This document shows positions 49,797-58,800 of a DNA stretch of 64,000 nt, one piece after another. Made by a program: the position numbers and the translations under genes. The DNA is from Anammoximicrobium sp964645045. GTDB taxonomy: Bacteria > Planctomycetota > Planctomycetia > Pirellulales > Pirellulaceae. Under the pieces are notes generated by a model. The model worked only from the letters and a program-made list of their open reading frames with translations. It was not told the DNA's origin and searched no databases. Location of the stretch: NCBI GenBank assembly GCA_964645045.1, contig CAZXYZ010000018.1, positions 56,271 to 120,270 of the forward strand. The letters run 5' to 3'. Position 1 is the stretch's first letter, and every line of letters starts with the position of its first letter.

Positions 49797-50894
49797 ATGG
49801 CGTTTGAAGTAACACTGATCACAGGGGACGGGACGGGACCGGAATTGGCCGAAGCGGCGCGGCGCTGCGTCGATGCCACAGGTGTCGCGATCAACTGGGA
49901 CATCCAAGAAGCCGGGATCGACGTGATGGCCCGCACGGGAACGCCGATTCCGGACGGCGTGCTGGAGAGCGTCCGCCGGACGAAGTGCGCGTTAAAGGCT
50001 CCGATCACCACGCCGGTCGGCACCGGGTTCCGCAGCATCAACGTGTTCCTACGGCAAGAATTGGGCCTGTTCGCCTGCATCCGCCCCTGTAAGCACTATC
50101 CGGGCGTCCGCACCTTCTTTGAACACCTCGGCGTGGACATCGTCATCGTGCGCGAGAACACGGAAGACCTGTACGCCGGCGTCGAATTCCAGGCCGGCCA
50201 GGAGGAAACCGCCCGGCTGATCGAATTCATCAACAGCTTGCCGTCGGACCGTAAGATCAAGACCCCTGCGGACCTGACGGGCATTTCCATCAAGCCGATC
50301 AGTGTGCCGGGCAGCGAGCGCATCGTCCGCTGTGCGTTTGATTACGCCCGCGAGAACGGCCGCAAGAAAGTCACGGCGGTTCACAAGGCGAACATCATGA
50401 AGCACACGGATGGGCTGTACCTGGCCACCGCCCAACGGATCGCCAAGGACTATCCGGACATCGAGTTCGAGGAACGGATCGTCGACAACATGTGCATGCA
50501 GCTGACCCAGAAACCGGAGATTTATGATGTGCTGGTGCTACCGAACCTGTACGGCGACATCATCAGCGATCTGGGCGCCGGACTGGTCGGCGGCCTGGGC
50601 GTCGCGCCCGGGGCAAACATCGGACCCAATGGTGCGGTGTTTGAGGCTACGCACGGCAGTGCTCCCAAGTACAAGGGGCTGAATAAAGTCAACCCGACGG
50701 CGTTGATCTTGTCCGGGATGCTAATGCTGCGGCACTTGGGCGAAGTAGACGCAGCCAGACGCTTGGAACAAGCCGTGGCGGCGGTGATCGCCGAAGGCAA
50801 GTACGTGACGTACGACCTGAAGCCGCATCGGGACGATCCGACGGCCGTGGGAACGCGGGAGATGGCCGACGCGATTTGCGCGCAAATGGCCTGA
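49797..50894 (+). CDS. Isocitrate dehydrogenase (isocitrate/isopropylmalate dehydrogenase family)
   Basis: A 365-residue enzyme from ATG 49797 (GAGGGAGAAA upstream). It shows LITGDGTGPELAEAARR, RENTEDLYAGVEF, the catalytic Lys in AVHKANIMKHTDGLYL, and the metal-binding NLYGDIISDLGAGLVGGLG. Its shortness and N-terminal sequence match the mitochondrial-IDH3-like/NAD-type group, yet the cofactor-selecting positions read K291-Y292 (HGSAPKYKG), V298 and Y339, as in NADP-dependent E. coli IDH, with P343 where E. coli has Arg395. So NADP use is plausible but not secure. It makes 2-oxoglutarate in the TCA cycle. 3-Isopropylmalate or homoisocitrate dehydrogenase is an alternative. Confidence 0.85.
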   Translation: MAFEVTLITGDGTGPELAEAARRCVDATGVAINWDIQEAGIDVMARTGTPIPDGVLESVRRTKCALKAPITTPVGTGFRSINVFLRQELGLFACIRPCKHYPGVRTFFEHLGVDIVIVRENTEDLYAGVEFQAGQEETARLIEFINSLPSDRKIKTPADLTGISIKPISVPGSERIVRCAFDYARENGRKKVTAVHKANIMKHTDGLYLATAQRIAKDYPDIEFEERIVDNMCMQLTQKPEIYDVLVLPNLYGDIISDLGAGLVGGLGVAPGANIGPNGAVFEATHGSAPKYKGLNKVNPTALILSGMLMLRHLGEVDAARRLEQAVAAVIAEGKYVTYDLKPHRDDPTAVGTREMADAICAQMA

Positions 50895-50914
50895 CGCGGC
50901 GCGGTTGCAGCAAA

Positions 50915-51010
50915 GGGCTCAGACGTACAGAATTCAATTTTCGCGGCCGATCGCCTTCCCGTATAGAGAGTCTCGTCCCCGCGAAAATTGAATTCTGTAC
51001 GTCTGAGCCC
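50915..51010. repeat. Perfect 32-bp-arm inverted repeat with GGGCTCAGACGTACAGA ends
   Basis: Arms 50915-50946 and 50979-51010 are exact inverted copies (outer ends GGGCTCAGACGTACAGAATT and its complement) around a 32-base loop. It lies between the dehydrogenase and lpxK. A 17-base half copy, GGGCTCAGACGTACAGA, is at 52113-52129, just before the next gene, so the unit has spread locally. Confidence 0.95.
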
Positions 51011-51050
51011 GGCACCCCCCCACCTCCAGGCTCGACAAAGGACCTACCGA

Positions 51051-52109
51051 TTGCTGAACGCAGCAAGTTTTCGCGATCTGGTCAGCGGACGGCGGCGCGG
51101 CTGGCTGCCCGGCCTGCTGCGCGGTCTGCTGGCGGTGGCTGGTTGGCTGTACACGCTGGTCGTGGCAGCCCGGAACGCGTGCTACGACGGGCGACTGGCC
51201 AAGATCGGCCGCGTGGATGTCCCCGTTGTCAGTGTCGGCAATTTGACGCTGGGCGGCACGGGCAAGACGCCGTTGGTCGAATGGTTGGCACGCTGGTTTC
51301 AGACCCGGGGCGTCCGCGTGGCGCTCGTCAGCCGCGGCTACAAATCCCGTTCGGGGTCGCCGAACGACGAGGCGTTGGAGTTGGCTGCCAAGCTGCCCGG
51401 CACGCCCCACGTGCAGAACCCGCAGCGCGTGGCCGGAGCGCGGCAAGCGATCCGGGAATATCATGCCGGGTTGATCCTCCTGGACGACGCCTTTCAGCAT
51501 CGGCGGATTCATCGCGATTTGGACATCGTGCTGTTGGACGCCCTGGAGCCGTTTGGTTGGGAGCGGGTCTTCCCCCGCGGCATGTTGCGGGAACCGTTGT
51601 CCGGTTTGCGGCGCGCCGACGTGGTGGTCCTGTCGCGCAGCGACGCGGTCACGGCTGAAAAACGCGAGTCCGTTCGCCGGCGGGTGGCGGGTTTGGCCCC
51701 AGATGCGTTATGGCTGGAGGTCGCCCAGCGGCCCCGTGGTTTATGGTCGGCGGAGGGCACGCAGGAAGATCTGGACCGGATCAAGAGCCGGCGCGTCGCC
51801 GCCTTTTGCGGGATCGGCAACCCGGCGGGTTTTCGCCATACCATCGAGTCTTGCGGATGCCAGTTGGTGGAATTCCGCGAATTTCCCGATCACCATTCCT
51901 ATCCGGCCGCGGACTTGGAATCGCTGGCCCGCTGGGCGGACGGATTGCCGGACCTCGCGGCGGTCTTGTGTACGCACAAGGACTTGGTCAAGATTCCCGT
52001 GTCGCAACTCGGTGCCGTTCCCTTGTGGGCCCTGGAAATCGGATTGGAAATCACGGTAGGCGGGTCGGAATTCGAGCGGATGTTGGCTACACTGATGCCG
52101 ACCGAATAA
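51051..52109 (+). CDS. lpxK: Tetraacyldisaccharide 4'-kinase
   Basis: Start placed at TTG 51051, with AAGGA 8 bases upstream; the longer frame begins inside the palindrome at 50915-51010 and is rejected. 352 residues. The lpxK features are an N-terminal membrane-associated helix (LLRGLLAVAGWLYTLVVAAR), the Walker A SVGNLTLGGTGKTPLVEWLA, the VALVSRGYKSRSG segment, and the Asp pair in LILLDDAFQHRRIHRDLD. LpxK phosphorylates the 4'-position of the lipid A disaccharide at the inner face of the cytoplasmic membrane. With the lpxL-like gene at 715 it shows that this organism makes lipid A. Confidence 0.93.
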   Translation: MLNAASFRDLVSGRRRGWLPGLLRGLLAVAGWLYTLVVAARNACYDGRLAKIGRVDVPVVSVGNLTLGGTGKTPLVEWLARWFQTRGVRVALVSRGYKSRSGSPNDEALELAAKLPGTPHVQNPQRVAGARQAIREYHAGLILLDDAFQHRRIHRDLDIVLLDALEPFGWERVFPRGMLREPLSGLRRADVVVLSRSDAVTAEKRESVRRRVAGLAPDALWLEVAQRPRGLWSAEGTQEDLDRIKSRRVAAFCGIGNPAGFRHTIESCGCQLVEFREFPDHHSYPAADLESLARWADGLPDLAAVLCTHKDLVKIPVSQLGAVPLWALEIGLEITVGGSEFERMLATLMPTE

Positions 52110-52136
52110 CCCGGGCTCAGACGTACAGAGGAACCC

Positions 52137-52811
52137 ATGTCACTACAGCGCGTACTCGAAGCGGAACTGATGGACACGCCCCAAGCGGCGATGGACTACG
52201 ACTCGATGGATCACTCGGAAGCGAACCGCACCTTCGCGGTCGATTTCTTGGCCGCAGGCGGAAGCGGCGATCTGTTGGATCTTTGCACCGGCACGGCGCA
52301 GATCCCGGTCGAATTGTGCCGCCAGGGATTCGACGGCCGGATCATGGCGGCCGATCTGTCCGTCAGCATGCTGGAGATGGCCCGCCTGAACATCGAAATC
52401 GCCAGCGTCACCGACCGGGTCCAGTTGGCGCAAGCCGACGCCAAGGCCCTGTTGTTTGCCGACGCCTACTTCGATTGCGTTGCGTGCAACGGCGCGCTGC
52501 ATCATTTCGCCGATCCGTTGCCCGTTTTGCAGGGAGTACTCCGTGTCTTGCGTCCCGGTGGTCTGCTGTTCATCCGCGATCTGCTGCGTCCGGACAACGA
52601 AGAAACGCTGCAGCAGCTGGTTCAGACCTGCGCCGGTTCCGCCAACGAGTTCCAACGCCGGATGTTCGAGGATTCCCTCCGCGCATCATTGACGCTGGAC
52701 GAAGTCCACACGCTTGTGGCACAGCTGGGCTACGCCCCCGAGACCGTCCAAGCCACCGACGATCGGCATTGGACGTGGAGCGTGAGAAAACGCGAGTCCA
52801 ATGTGGAATGA
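52137..52811 (+). CDS. SAM-dependent methyltransferase (class I, UbiE-like)
   Basis: A 224-residue protein with the class I methyltransferase SAM motif LLDLCTGTAQIPVELCRQG (motif I), acidic end of strand 2 in IMAADLSVSMLEMARLN, motif II ADAYFDCVACNGALHHFADP and motif III LRPGGLLFIRDLLRP. Similar to UbiE/COQ5-type or Methyltransf_11 proteins; the substrate is unknown. ATG 52137 follows AGAGGAA at 5 bases, and this ribosome site partly overlaps the half-copy repeat at 52113-52129. It is 27 bp after lpxK and probably in the same transcript. Confidence 0.87.
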   Translation: MSLQRVLEAELMDTPQAAMDYDSMDHSEANRTFAVDFLAAGGSGDLLDLCTGTAQIPVELCRQGFDGRIMAADLSVSMLEMARLNIEIASVTDRVQLAQADAKALLFADAYFDCVACNGALHHFADPLPVLQGVLRVLRPGGLLFIRDLLRPDNEETLQQLVQTCAGSANEFQRRMFEDSLRASLTLDEVHTLVAQLGYAPETVQATDDRHWTWSVRKRESNVE

Positions 52812-52833
52812 CCCCAAACGTTGGAGAAACCCC

Positions 52834-53008
52834 GGCGAACGGTGGGCGTCAGCCCATCGGTGAATTGTCTCTGCCAGCACTTTTACTACCGTCTGCTGAT
52901 TTCACCGAAGGTACTGCTGCGAATCCCTCGCTCAAGTGTGCCGGCATGCGGAAAACCGGCGGGCTCACGCCCGCCGTTCGCCTCTCGGTATGCAACTGCG
53001 GGGTGACG
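52834..53008. repeat. ~150-bp stop-codon-flush palindrome, copy at mnmE end
   Basis: Left arm CGGCGAACGGTGGGCGTCAG from about 52833, right arm ACCGGCGGGCTCACGCCCGC through CCGTTCGCC at about 52955-52982, centre TTCACCGAAGGTACTG. It matches the element at 29636-29796. The tail TATGCAACTGCGGGGTGACG runs into TCA (53009-53011), the stop codon of mnmE. It fills the space between the converging methyltransferase and mnmE genes. Confidence 0.85.
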
Positions 53009-54391
53009 TCATTTTCCGATGCAGAACCGGCTGAAGATGCGGTCCAAGATGTCTTCCGTAAAGACCGCGCCGACGACTTGGGCGAGTTCATCCAGCGCCA
53101 GGCGGAGTTCGGAGGCGACGAGTTCTTCGCCGGCGGCATTGACGGCCGCTTGTTGAGCTAATTCCACGGCGGCAGCAGCCCGCCGCAAGCTTTCGTGGCA
53201 GCGAATGGCCGTGCCGGCGACGACATCGATGTTGCCCAGACCCTCGGTGATGCGCTCGTAAACGGCCTGCCGCAGTTCGGCGATGCCTGCTCCGGTGTGG
53301 CTGCTTGTGGGAACCGCGTCCAAGTGCAGGTCCGTCGAACGCAGGCCATCCGTCTTGGTCAGCACCAGGATGCGGTTGGGCTGCGGTGGCCCCGCCAAGA
53401 CCTCGCGTTCCCAGGCATTCAGGTGCCGAGTCGCATCCAGGCAAAGCAGCTGGACGTGGGCTTGGCCGGTTTGTTGCGCGGCCAGCGATTGCGCGGACTC
53501 GGCGATCGTGCCCCCGCCTCTGGTGCCCCCGCCTCTGGTGTCCCAGCCTCTGGTGTCCCAGCCGGCCGTGTCGACCAACCGGCAGTCCAGGCCGCAGAGG
53601 TTGACCGTCCGGGTCAGGTAGTCGCGCGTCGTGCCGGCGCGCGGCGAGACCAGGGCGGCATGCCGGCCGACCAGCGCATTCATCAGGCTGCTCTTGCCCA
53701 CATTCGGCCAGCCCGTCAGGACCACGCGGAATTGTTCGCCCGCATGGCCGCGGGACGACATCTGCTCGGCCAACCCCGCGAGTCCGGCCGCGACGCTCTC
53801 CAACTGGCGGTGCAGGTCGGCAGCGGCGATGAATTCGATGTCCTCGTCGACGAAATCCAAGCCGGCCTCGACCTGGGCTAACAGATCCAGCAGCCGATCC
53901 CGCAGCTGCTGCAGCGGTCCGGCCAGGCCGCCGGCCAATTGCCGGAGCGCGACATCGAGTTCGGTCCGGCTGCCAGCGTCGATCACCGCCAGCACGGCTT
54001 CGGCTTGCGTCAGGTCCAAACGCCCCGCCAAGAAGGCACGCAGCGTAAACTCGCCGGGTGCAGCCAGCCGCGCTCCGGCCGCACAAACGCTCCGCAAGGC
54101 CGCGTGCAGGAGGGGCGGCGCGCCTACCGTGTGTAACTCGGCCAGCGGCTGCCGGGTATAACTTCGCGGCCCCGGCCACAGGTACAGATCGCAGGGGACC
54201 GTGCCCAGGGGATCGCCCACGTCGAGCTGTCCGGACAGAACCGTCGGGACCGTGACGACCGCCGGATCCGCCTCGCTGTGGAAACAGGTTTTCAGGCAGG
54301 CGACGACTTCCGGCCCGCTGATCCGGACGATGCCCCGATACGCGCCGCCCGGCGGAGAAGCGACAGCGGCGATCGTGTCGTCGGTATTCAC
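53009..54391 (-). CDS. mnmE: tRNA modification GTPase MnmE, with repeat expansion in switch II
   Basis: A 460-residue protein from GTG 54391. N-terminal folate-binding domain: TIAAVASPPGGAYRGIVRIS and LRAFLAGRLDLTQAEAVLAVID. The G domain shows G1 GWPNVGKSSL, G3 VDTAGWDT, G4 LTKTDG, with a short G5. It ends in FCIGK, the invariant MnmE C-terminus whose Cys is essential. With MnmG it makes 5-(carboxymethylamino)methyl uridine at tRNA position 34. Right after G3 the protein reads WDTRGWDTRGGGTRGGGT, encoded by four tandem 15-bp repeats (53508-53567), an unusual expansion of switch II. It lies 8 bp after the kinase gene, so the two share a transcript. Confidence 0.96.
   Translation of the reverse strand: MNTDDTIAAVASPPGGAYRGIVRISGPEVVACLKTCFHSEADPAVVTVPTVLSGQLDVGDPLGTVPCDLYLWPGPRSYTRQPLAELHTVGAPPLLHAALRSVCAAGARLAAPGEFTLRAFLAGRLDLTQAEAVLAVIDAGSRTELDVALRQLAGGLAGPLQQLRDRLLDLLAQVEAGLDFVDEDIEFIAAADLHRQLESVAAGLAGLAEQMSSRGHAGEQFRVVLTGWPNVGKSSLMNALVGRHAALVSPRAGTTRDYLTRTVNLCGLDCRLVDTAGWDTRGWDTRGGGTRGGGTIAESAQSLAAQQTGQAHVQLLCLDATRHLNAWEREVLAGPPQPNRILVLTKTDGLRSTDLHLDAVPTSSHTGAGIAELRQAVYERITEGLGNIDVVAGTAIRCHESLRRAAAAVELAQQAAVNAAGEELVASELRLALDELAQVVGAVFTEDILDRIFSRFCIGK
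53508..53567. repeat. mnmE: 15-bp tandem repeat within mnmE (four units)
   Basis: Units are GTGCCCCCGCCTCTG twice, then GTGTCCCAGCCTCTG and GTGTCCCAGCCGGCC. Each unit encodes five residues (AGWDT, RGWDT, RGGGT, RGGGT on the minus strand), so length change keeps the frame. It sits directly after the G3 motif. Confidence 0.95.
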
Positions 54392-54399
54392 GAGGGTAC

Positions 54400-55548
54400 C
54401 TACACCGTCGGCGGTTCGACGTCACCGTCGGATTCGCTCAGCTCTTTCAACTCCTCGATCAACAGCCGGATTTCGTTTTCATACTCGCTGGACATATCGC
54501 CCTTGACCAATTGCGCCAGGAACGCAGCGGCCCCCTCCTTGAGCATCGTCGCGGCTTCGGCATCCGGGAACCGCAGTTGCGGGTCGGGCGCGATCAGACC
54601 CCGGCAGAAGCTCATCAACAGTTCGTTGCACGTCACCTCGGCCGGCAGGATTTTCGACAACTGCTGCGGCAGCGCCCGCTTGGCTTCCAGCAACTCGCGG
54701 CAGGTCTTCAGGCCGGCAAACAGCTGACGGCCGGACAGCAGTTCGATCAGCACGTATCCCAACGAAGCCAAGTCGCTGCGGGGCGTCATTTCGCCGCCGT
54801 CCAACACCTCGGGTGCGGCGTAAAACGGCGTACACGTGCGAATGGGAGGCGGATTGTCCATCTCGAACGCCGAGCCGATATCGATGATCTTGGCGTTGCC
54901 CGTCCGCTTGAGCATGATGTTCGAGGGCTTGATGTCGCCGTGGATGATGCTCTCGCGGTGCAGCGCAGCCAGGGCCATCAAGCATTCCCGCATGATCGCC
55001 ACCGCGACCCCCGGCTTGAACCGGGTCTGCTCCGGTCCGGCCGTGGCAATCACGTTGTTGATGTACTCCCAGCGGCGGACGCTCACCTGGTTTCTGACCC
55101 GCGCCAGCGTTTGCTTACACAGCAAGCGGCGGAGATCGAAACCGTCGACCCATTCCATCAGCATCATGCGGATGCGGTCGTAGTCCACGAAATTCAGCAC
55201 GGTCAGCAAATTGTCCTGCTGGATGCGGGCGACGAGTGCCGAAACGTGGGCGATCCGCGCCATGGCCTCGTCGTACCCCCGCGCGTCGTCATAGCGTTCG
55301 GGCGCGAATACCTTGACCGCGACGGGAACCGTAAATCCGTCCGCTCCACGGTGCTCGGTCAAGTAAACGATGCCCTGTCCGCCCGAACCCAGCCGCCGCT
55401 GGAAATGGGAATGGACAGTCCAGGGGAAGTACTTGGATTTGACCAAGCGTTGGTAACGGGCAAACAACTCGGCGTCGGCGTCCGCCGGATCGGAGGCGTG
55501 CCCGCGAGTCATGGTAGCGTGCAGGTCATGGTACGTCGTCGACAACAT
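54400..55548 (-). CDS. Ser/Thr protein kinase
   Basis: About 382 residues from ATG 55548; an ATG at 55512 or 55593 is possible, none having a good ribosome site. It has the glycine loop RLGSGGQGIVYLTE, the ATP lysine in PVAVKVFAPERYD, the catalytic loop HGDIKPSNIM in place of HRDLKPxN, DIG in place of DFG (IIDIGSAFEMD) and the APEVLDGGEM segment. There is no membrane helix, and the short C-terminal tail is acidic. HGD and DIG variants are seen in other planctomycete kinases and still keep the catalytic Asp residues. The mnmE gene follows by 8 bp; a large alpha-2-macroglobulin gene is divergent upstream. Confidence 0.87.
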   Translation of the reverse strand: MLSTTYHDLHATMTRGHASDPADADAELFARYQRLVKSKYFPWTVHSHFQRRLGSGGQGIVYLTEHRGADGFTVPVAVKVFAPERYDDARGYDEAMARIAHVSALVARIQQDNLLTVLNFVDYDRIRMMLMEWVDGFDLRRLLCKQTLARVRNQVSVRRWEYINNVIATAGPEQTRFKPGVAVAIMRECLMALAALHRESIIHGDIKPSNIMLKRTGNAKIIDIGSAFEMDNPPPIRTCTPFYAAPEVLDGGEMTPRSDLASLGYVLIELLSGRQLFAGLKTCRELLEAKRALPQQLSKILPAEVTCNELLMSFCRGLIAPDPQLRFPDAEAATMLKEGAAAFLAQLVKGDMSSEYENEIRLLIEELKELSESDGDVEPPTV

Positions 55549-55821
55549 GGGCGTAATCCACGCGATTTGGTAGGAGTTGTGGGCAGGTCGCAACCAACAG
55601 GCCGCGAAGTCCGAAGAACGACTGGATGTTCCAACCCGAAGGTTCCAACGGTCTCGGCCAACTCGATTGCTGCCCTATCATAGTCGTCAGGTAGCGCGTC
55701 AGTCCAGGCTGAATTACCAAACTGGCGATCCCCGGCGGGAAAACGATCGCCGTTGCCAGCTCGTCTGTATTGGTATACCGTGACATCCCGAAGCATCGCC
55801 TACGCCAAGGAGCACCCGAAA

Positions 55822-58800
55822 ATGAGACGCCGACTCCTGCCTTTCGTTCCCTGGTTCTGCGGCTCGATCATCGCCTGCTTTGGAGGTTGGATTTGGCAGG
55901 GACTAGCTGCCGACCCGTCGTCTGAACAGCCCGCACCGGCCGGCCCGGTGCTGAGCATTGCCGCTACTGGGACCCTGGGCGGTCCCGACCGGTATCTGAC
56001 GTTCTTGAGCACGGACAAGCCGATCTACCGCGCCGGCGAGACGGTTTTCGTGCGTGGCGTCCTGCTGCACCATGCCACGCGCCGGCCATTGCCTGCCGGC
56101 CAGCAAACTCCGGCCGTCGTAGAAATTCACGGCCCCAAGGGCGATGTGGTCGCTTCCGGACAAGTGACTACGGAAGACAGCGTGGCAGGCTTTCAGTGGA
56201 CGGTGCCGGACGGTCAGGCCGGGGGCGAGTACACGATTGAAGCAATGTATCCGTCCGCCGGCTATCCTCCTGCCCAGCGGAAGTTCGACATCCGCGCGTA
56301 CCGGGCTCCGCGGCTGAAGACGCAGATCAGATTCGTCCGCGACGGCTACGGTCCGGGCGACGACGTAGCGGCGATGTTGCACGTCCAACGGGCGGAAGGC
56401 GGCGTCCCGGCTGGAGCGCCAGTGACCGTCATTGCCCGAGTGGACGGCGCCGAGGTATTCCGCGGGCCGGCAACGGTCGATGCCCAAGGCACTTGCTTGG
56501 CGCACTTTCAATTGCCTCAACAGATGGCGCGCGGCGAAGGCGTCTTGGCATTGGCGATCGAAGACGGTGGCGTGGTGGAGACCGCCAGCAAGACCATCCC
56601 CATCCTGCTGCAGACCGTGGACCTGACGCTGTATCCCGAAGGCGGCGATTTGGTCGCCGGACTGCCCAACCGCGTCTATTTCGAGGCGTTTACGCCGGCG
56701 CACAAACCGGCCGACTTGGCCGGCATCATCGTGGACCAGCACGGCAAAGAAGTCGCCCAATTCCGCAGCGAACACGAAGGCCGCGGGCGGTTCGTCCTGA
56801 CGCCGCAAGCAGGCGGAAAGTACGCCCTGAAAATCACCGAGCCGTCCGGCATTCAAACCCAGTACACGCTGCCCGAGGTCAAGCCGGACGGTGCCGTACT
56901 GCGAGCCGAGAAAGACGTCTACCAGTCGAACGAGCCGGTGAAGCTGGCGGTGGCCGGTTTGCCCGCCGATCGGCCTCTGGTGGTTACTCTGTCGAAACGC
57001 GAGACGGTCCTGGCAAGAGCGGAAGTTAAGAAGACTGGGCAGACAGCGGGGACGCTGCAAGCTGTCGAATTCTCGTTGAAGCCGGAAGACCCCGATGGCG
57101 TCCTGATCGCCACGGTCTGGGAACCGGACGGGACGCCGCTGGCCGAACGGCTGGTGTTTAGGCAGCCCCGCAGGACCGTCAACGTCAAGATCACGGCCGA
57201 TGCGCCTCAGTATGTGCCCGGCGGCAACTCCCGCGTGACGCTGCAGACCACGGACCAGGACGGCAAGCCGATCGACGCCGTCGTCGGGGTCGCGGTGACG
57301 GATGACAGCGTGTTGGAAATGATCGAACGCCGCGAGCAGTCGCCCCGTCTGCCGGTGATGGTGCTGTTGGAAAGCGAAGTCCGCGAACTGGCAGACGCAC
57401 ACGTGTACTTGGACCCAACCAACGAACAGGCCCCGCTGGCCGTCGACCTGCTGCTGGGCACGCAAGGCTGGCGTCGCTTCGGATTCGTGCGAACCGATGA
57501 TTTCCTCCGCGAACACGGCGACGCCGGCCGGCGGGCGCTGGCCCTGCGGATCGTGACCATGCGGGACTTGGAACGATCCGGCGGCATGATGGGCGGGTTC
57601 GGTGGGGGATTCCCGATGGCCGACGGGATGCCGCTGGCGATGCCGGCCGGAGCAGCCATGCCCCCGGGATTTGCCATGCCTGCCGACGCATTCGGGGCAC
57701 CGCAGTCCGCTGCAGAGGCGGCCGTACCGGAAGAGGCGCCGATGCCCGCCGAGTTCGATGGCCCTGCGCCGGTCGAGAAGCCGATGGAGGCCAAGGAACT
57801 GGCGGACGAAGAGGCCCCGGCGGTCGCTTCGGCTCCCGTCCGCGAAGAACAAGCCGCCAAGCGCCAACAAATGGCTGGCGCGTTACAGCAGGGGATGGCT
57901 GCGGAGGCGGAGGGGCGACTGATGGGAAAGGACTTGGCCGGCCCGCTCCGCAACGACTTCGTTCCCGTCCGCATCTATGCCCATCAGGTCCGCAGCGGCC
58001 GCCAGCCCAACGAGCGCACGGACTTTGCCGAAACGCTGTTCTGGCACGCCGGCATCCGCACCGGCACCGAGGGCACGGCGACGATCGAATTTGGTTTGAA
58101 CGACGCAGTGAGCAGCTTTCGCGTGTTCGCGGACGTGTTTGCCGCCGACGGGGCGCTGGGCAGCCAGTCGTTGCAGATCGAGTCCGTCGAGCCGTTCTAT
58201 CTGGAACCGAAGTTGCCGCTGGAAGTCACGATGGACGACGTGATCCGCGCCCCGATCGGCGTCGTCAACGCGACCGGCGTGCCGCTCGATCCGGCGACGA
58301 TCACGATTGCCGCGCAGGCGTCGCAAAAGATCGAGTCGGTGGTCCCGCCATTTGCCCTTCAGCCCGGTCAGCGCACGCGAAGGATGATGCGCGTCCGCGT
58401 GGGCAAGTTCCACGGCCGCGCCGAATTCACGCTGTCCGCCGCCGCCGGACCCTATTCCGACCAGGTGACCCGCTCGGTCATGGTCAAGCCGCTGGGCTTC
58501 CCCATCGAGGACGGCGCCGGCGGTTTGCTGCGTCCCGGCGATACGGTCTCGCACGAGTTCATCGTCCCCGACGATCTCGTCACCGGCAGCCTGGCCGCGC
58601 GGTTCGTCGTCTATCCTACGCCTCTGGCCAGCATGACCGAGGCCCTGGAGCGGTTGATCCAAGAACCGAACGGCTGCTTTGAGCAGACCAGTTCCACGAA
58701 CTATCCGCTGGTCATGGCCCAGCAGTACTTCCTGTCGCACCAGGGCGTCGATCCGACCCTCGTCGAGCGGAGCAGCGAAACGCTGGCCAAGGGTTACGAT

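Noticed and set aside
50988..51050. Longer N-terminus for lpxK starting inside the palindrome
   Set aside because: Those codons come from the repeat arm, and the TTG at 51051 has a good ribosome site and matches the family start.
54511..55683. 390-codon plus-strand frame over the Ser/Thr kinase
   Set aside because: Antisense shadow of a kinase with all motifs visible on the minus strand.
55903..57870. 655-codon minus-strand frame under the alpha-2-macroglobulin gene
   Set aside because: Shadow of the macroglobulin frame; no motif, no start signal. The 58870-60348 frame is rejected for the same reason.
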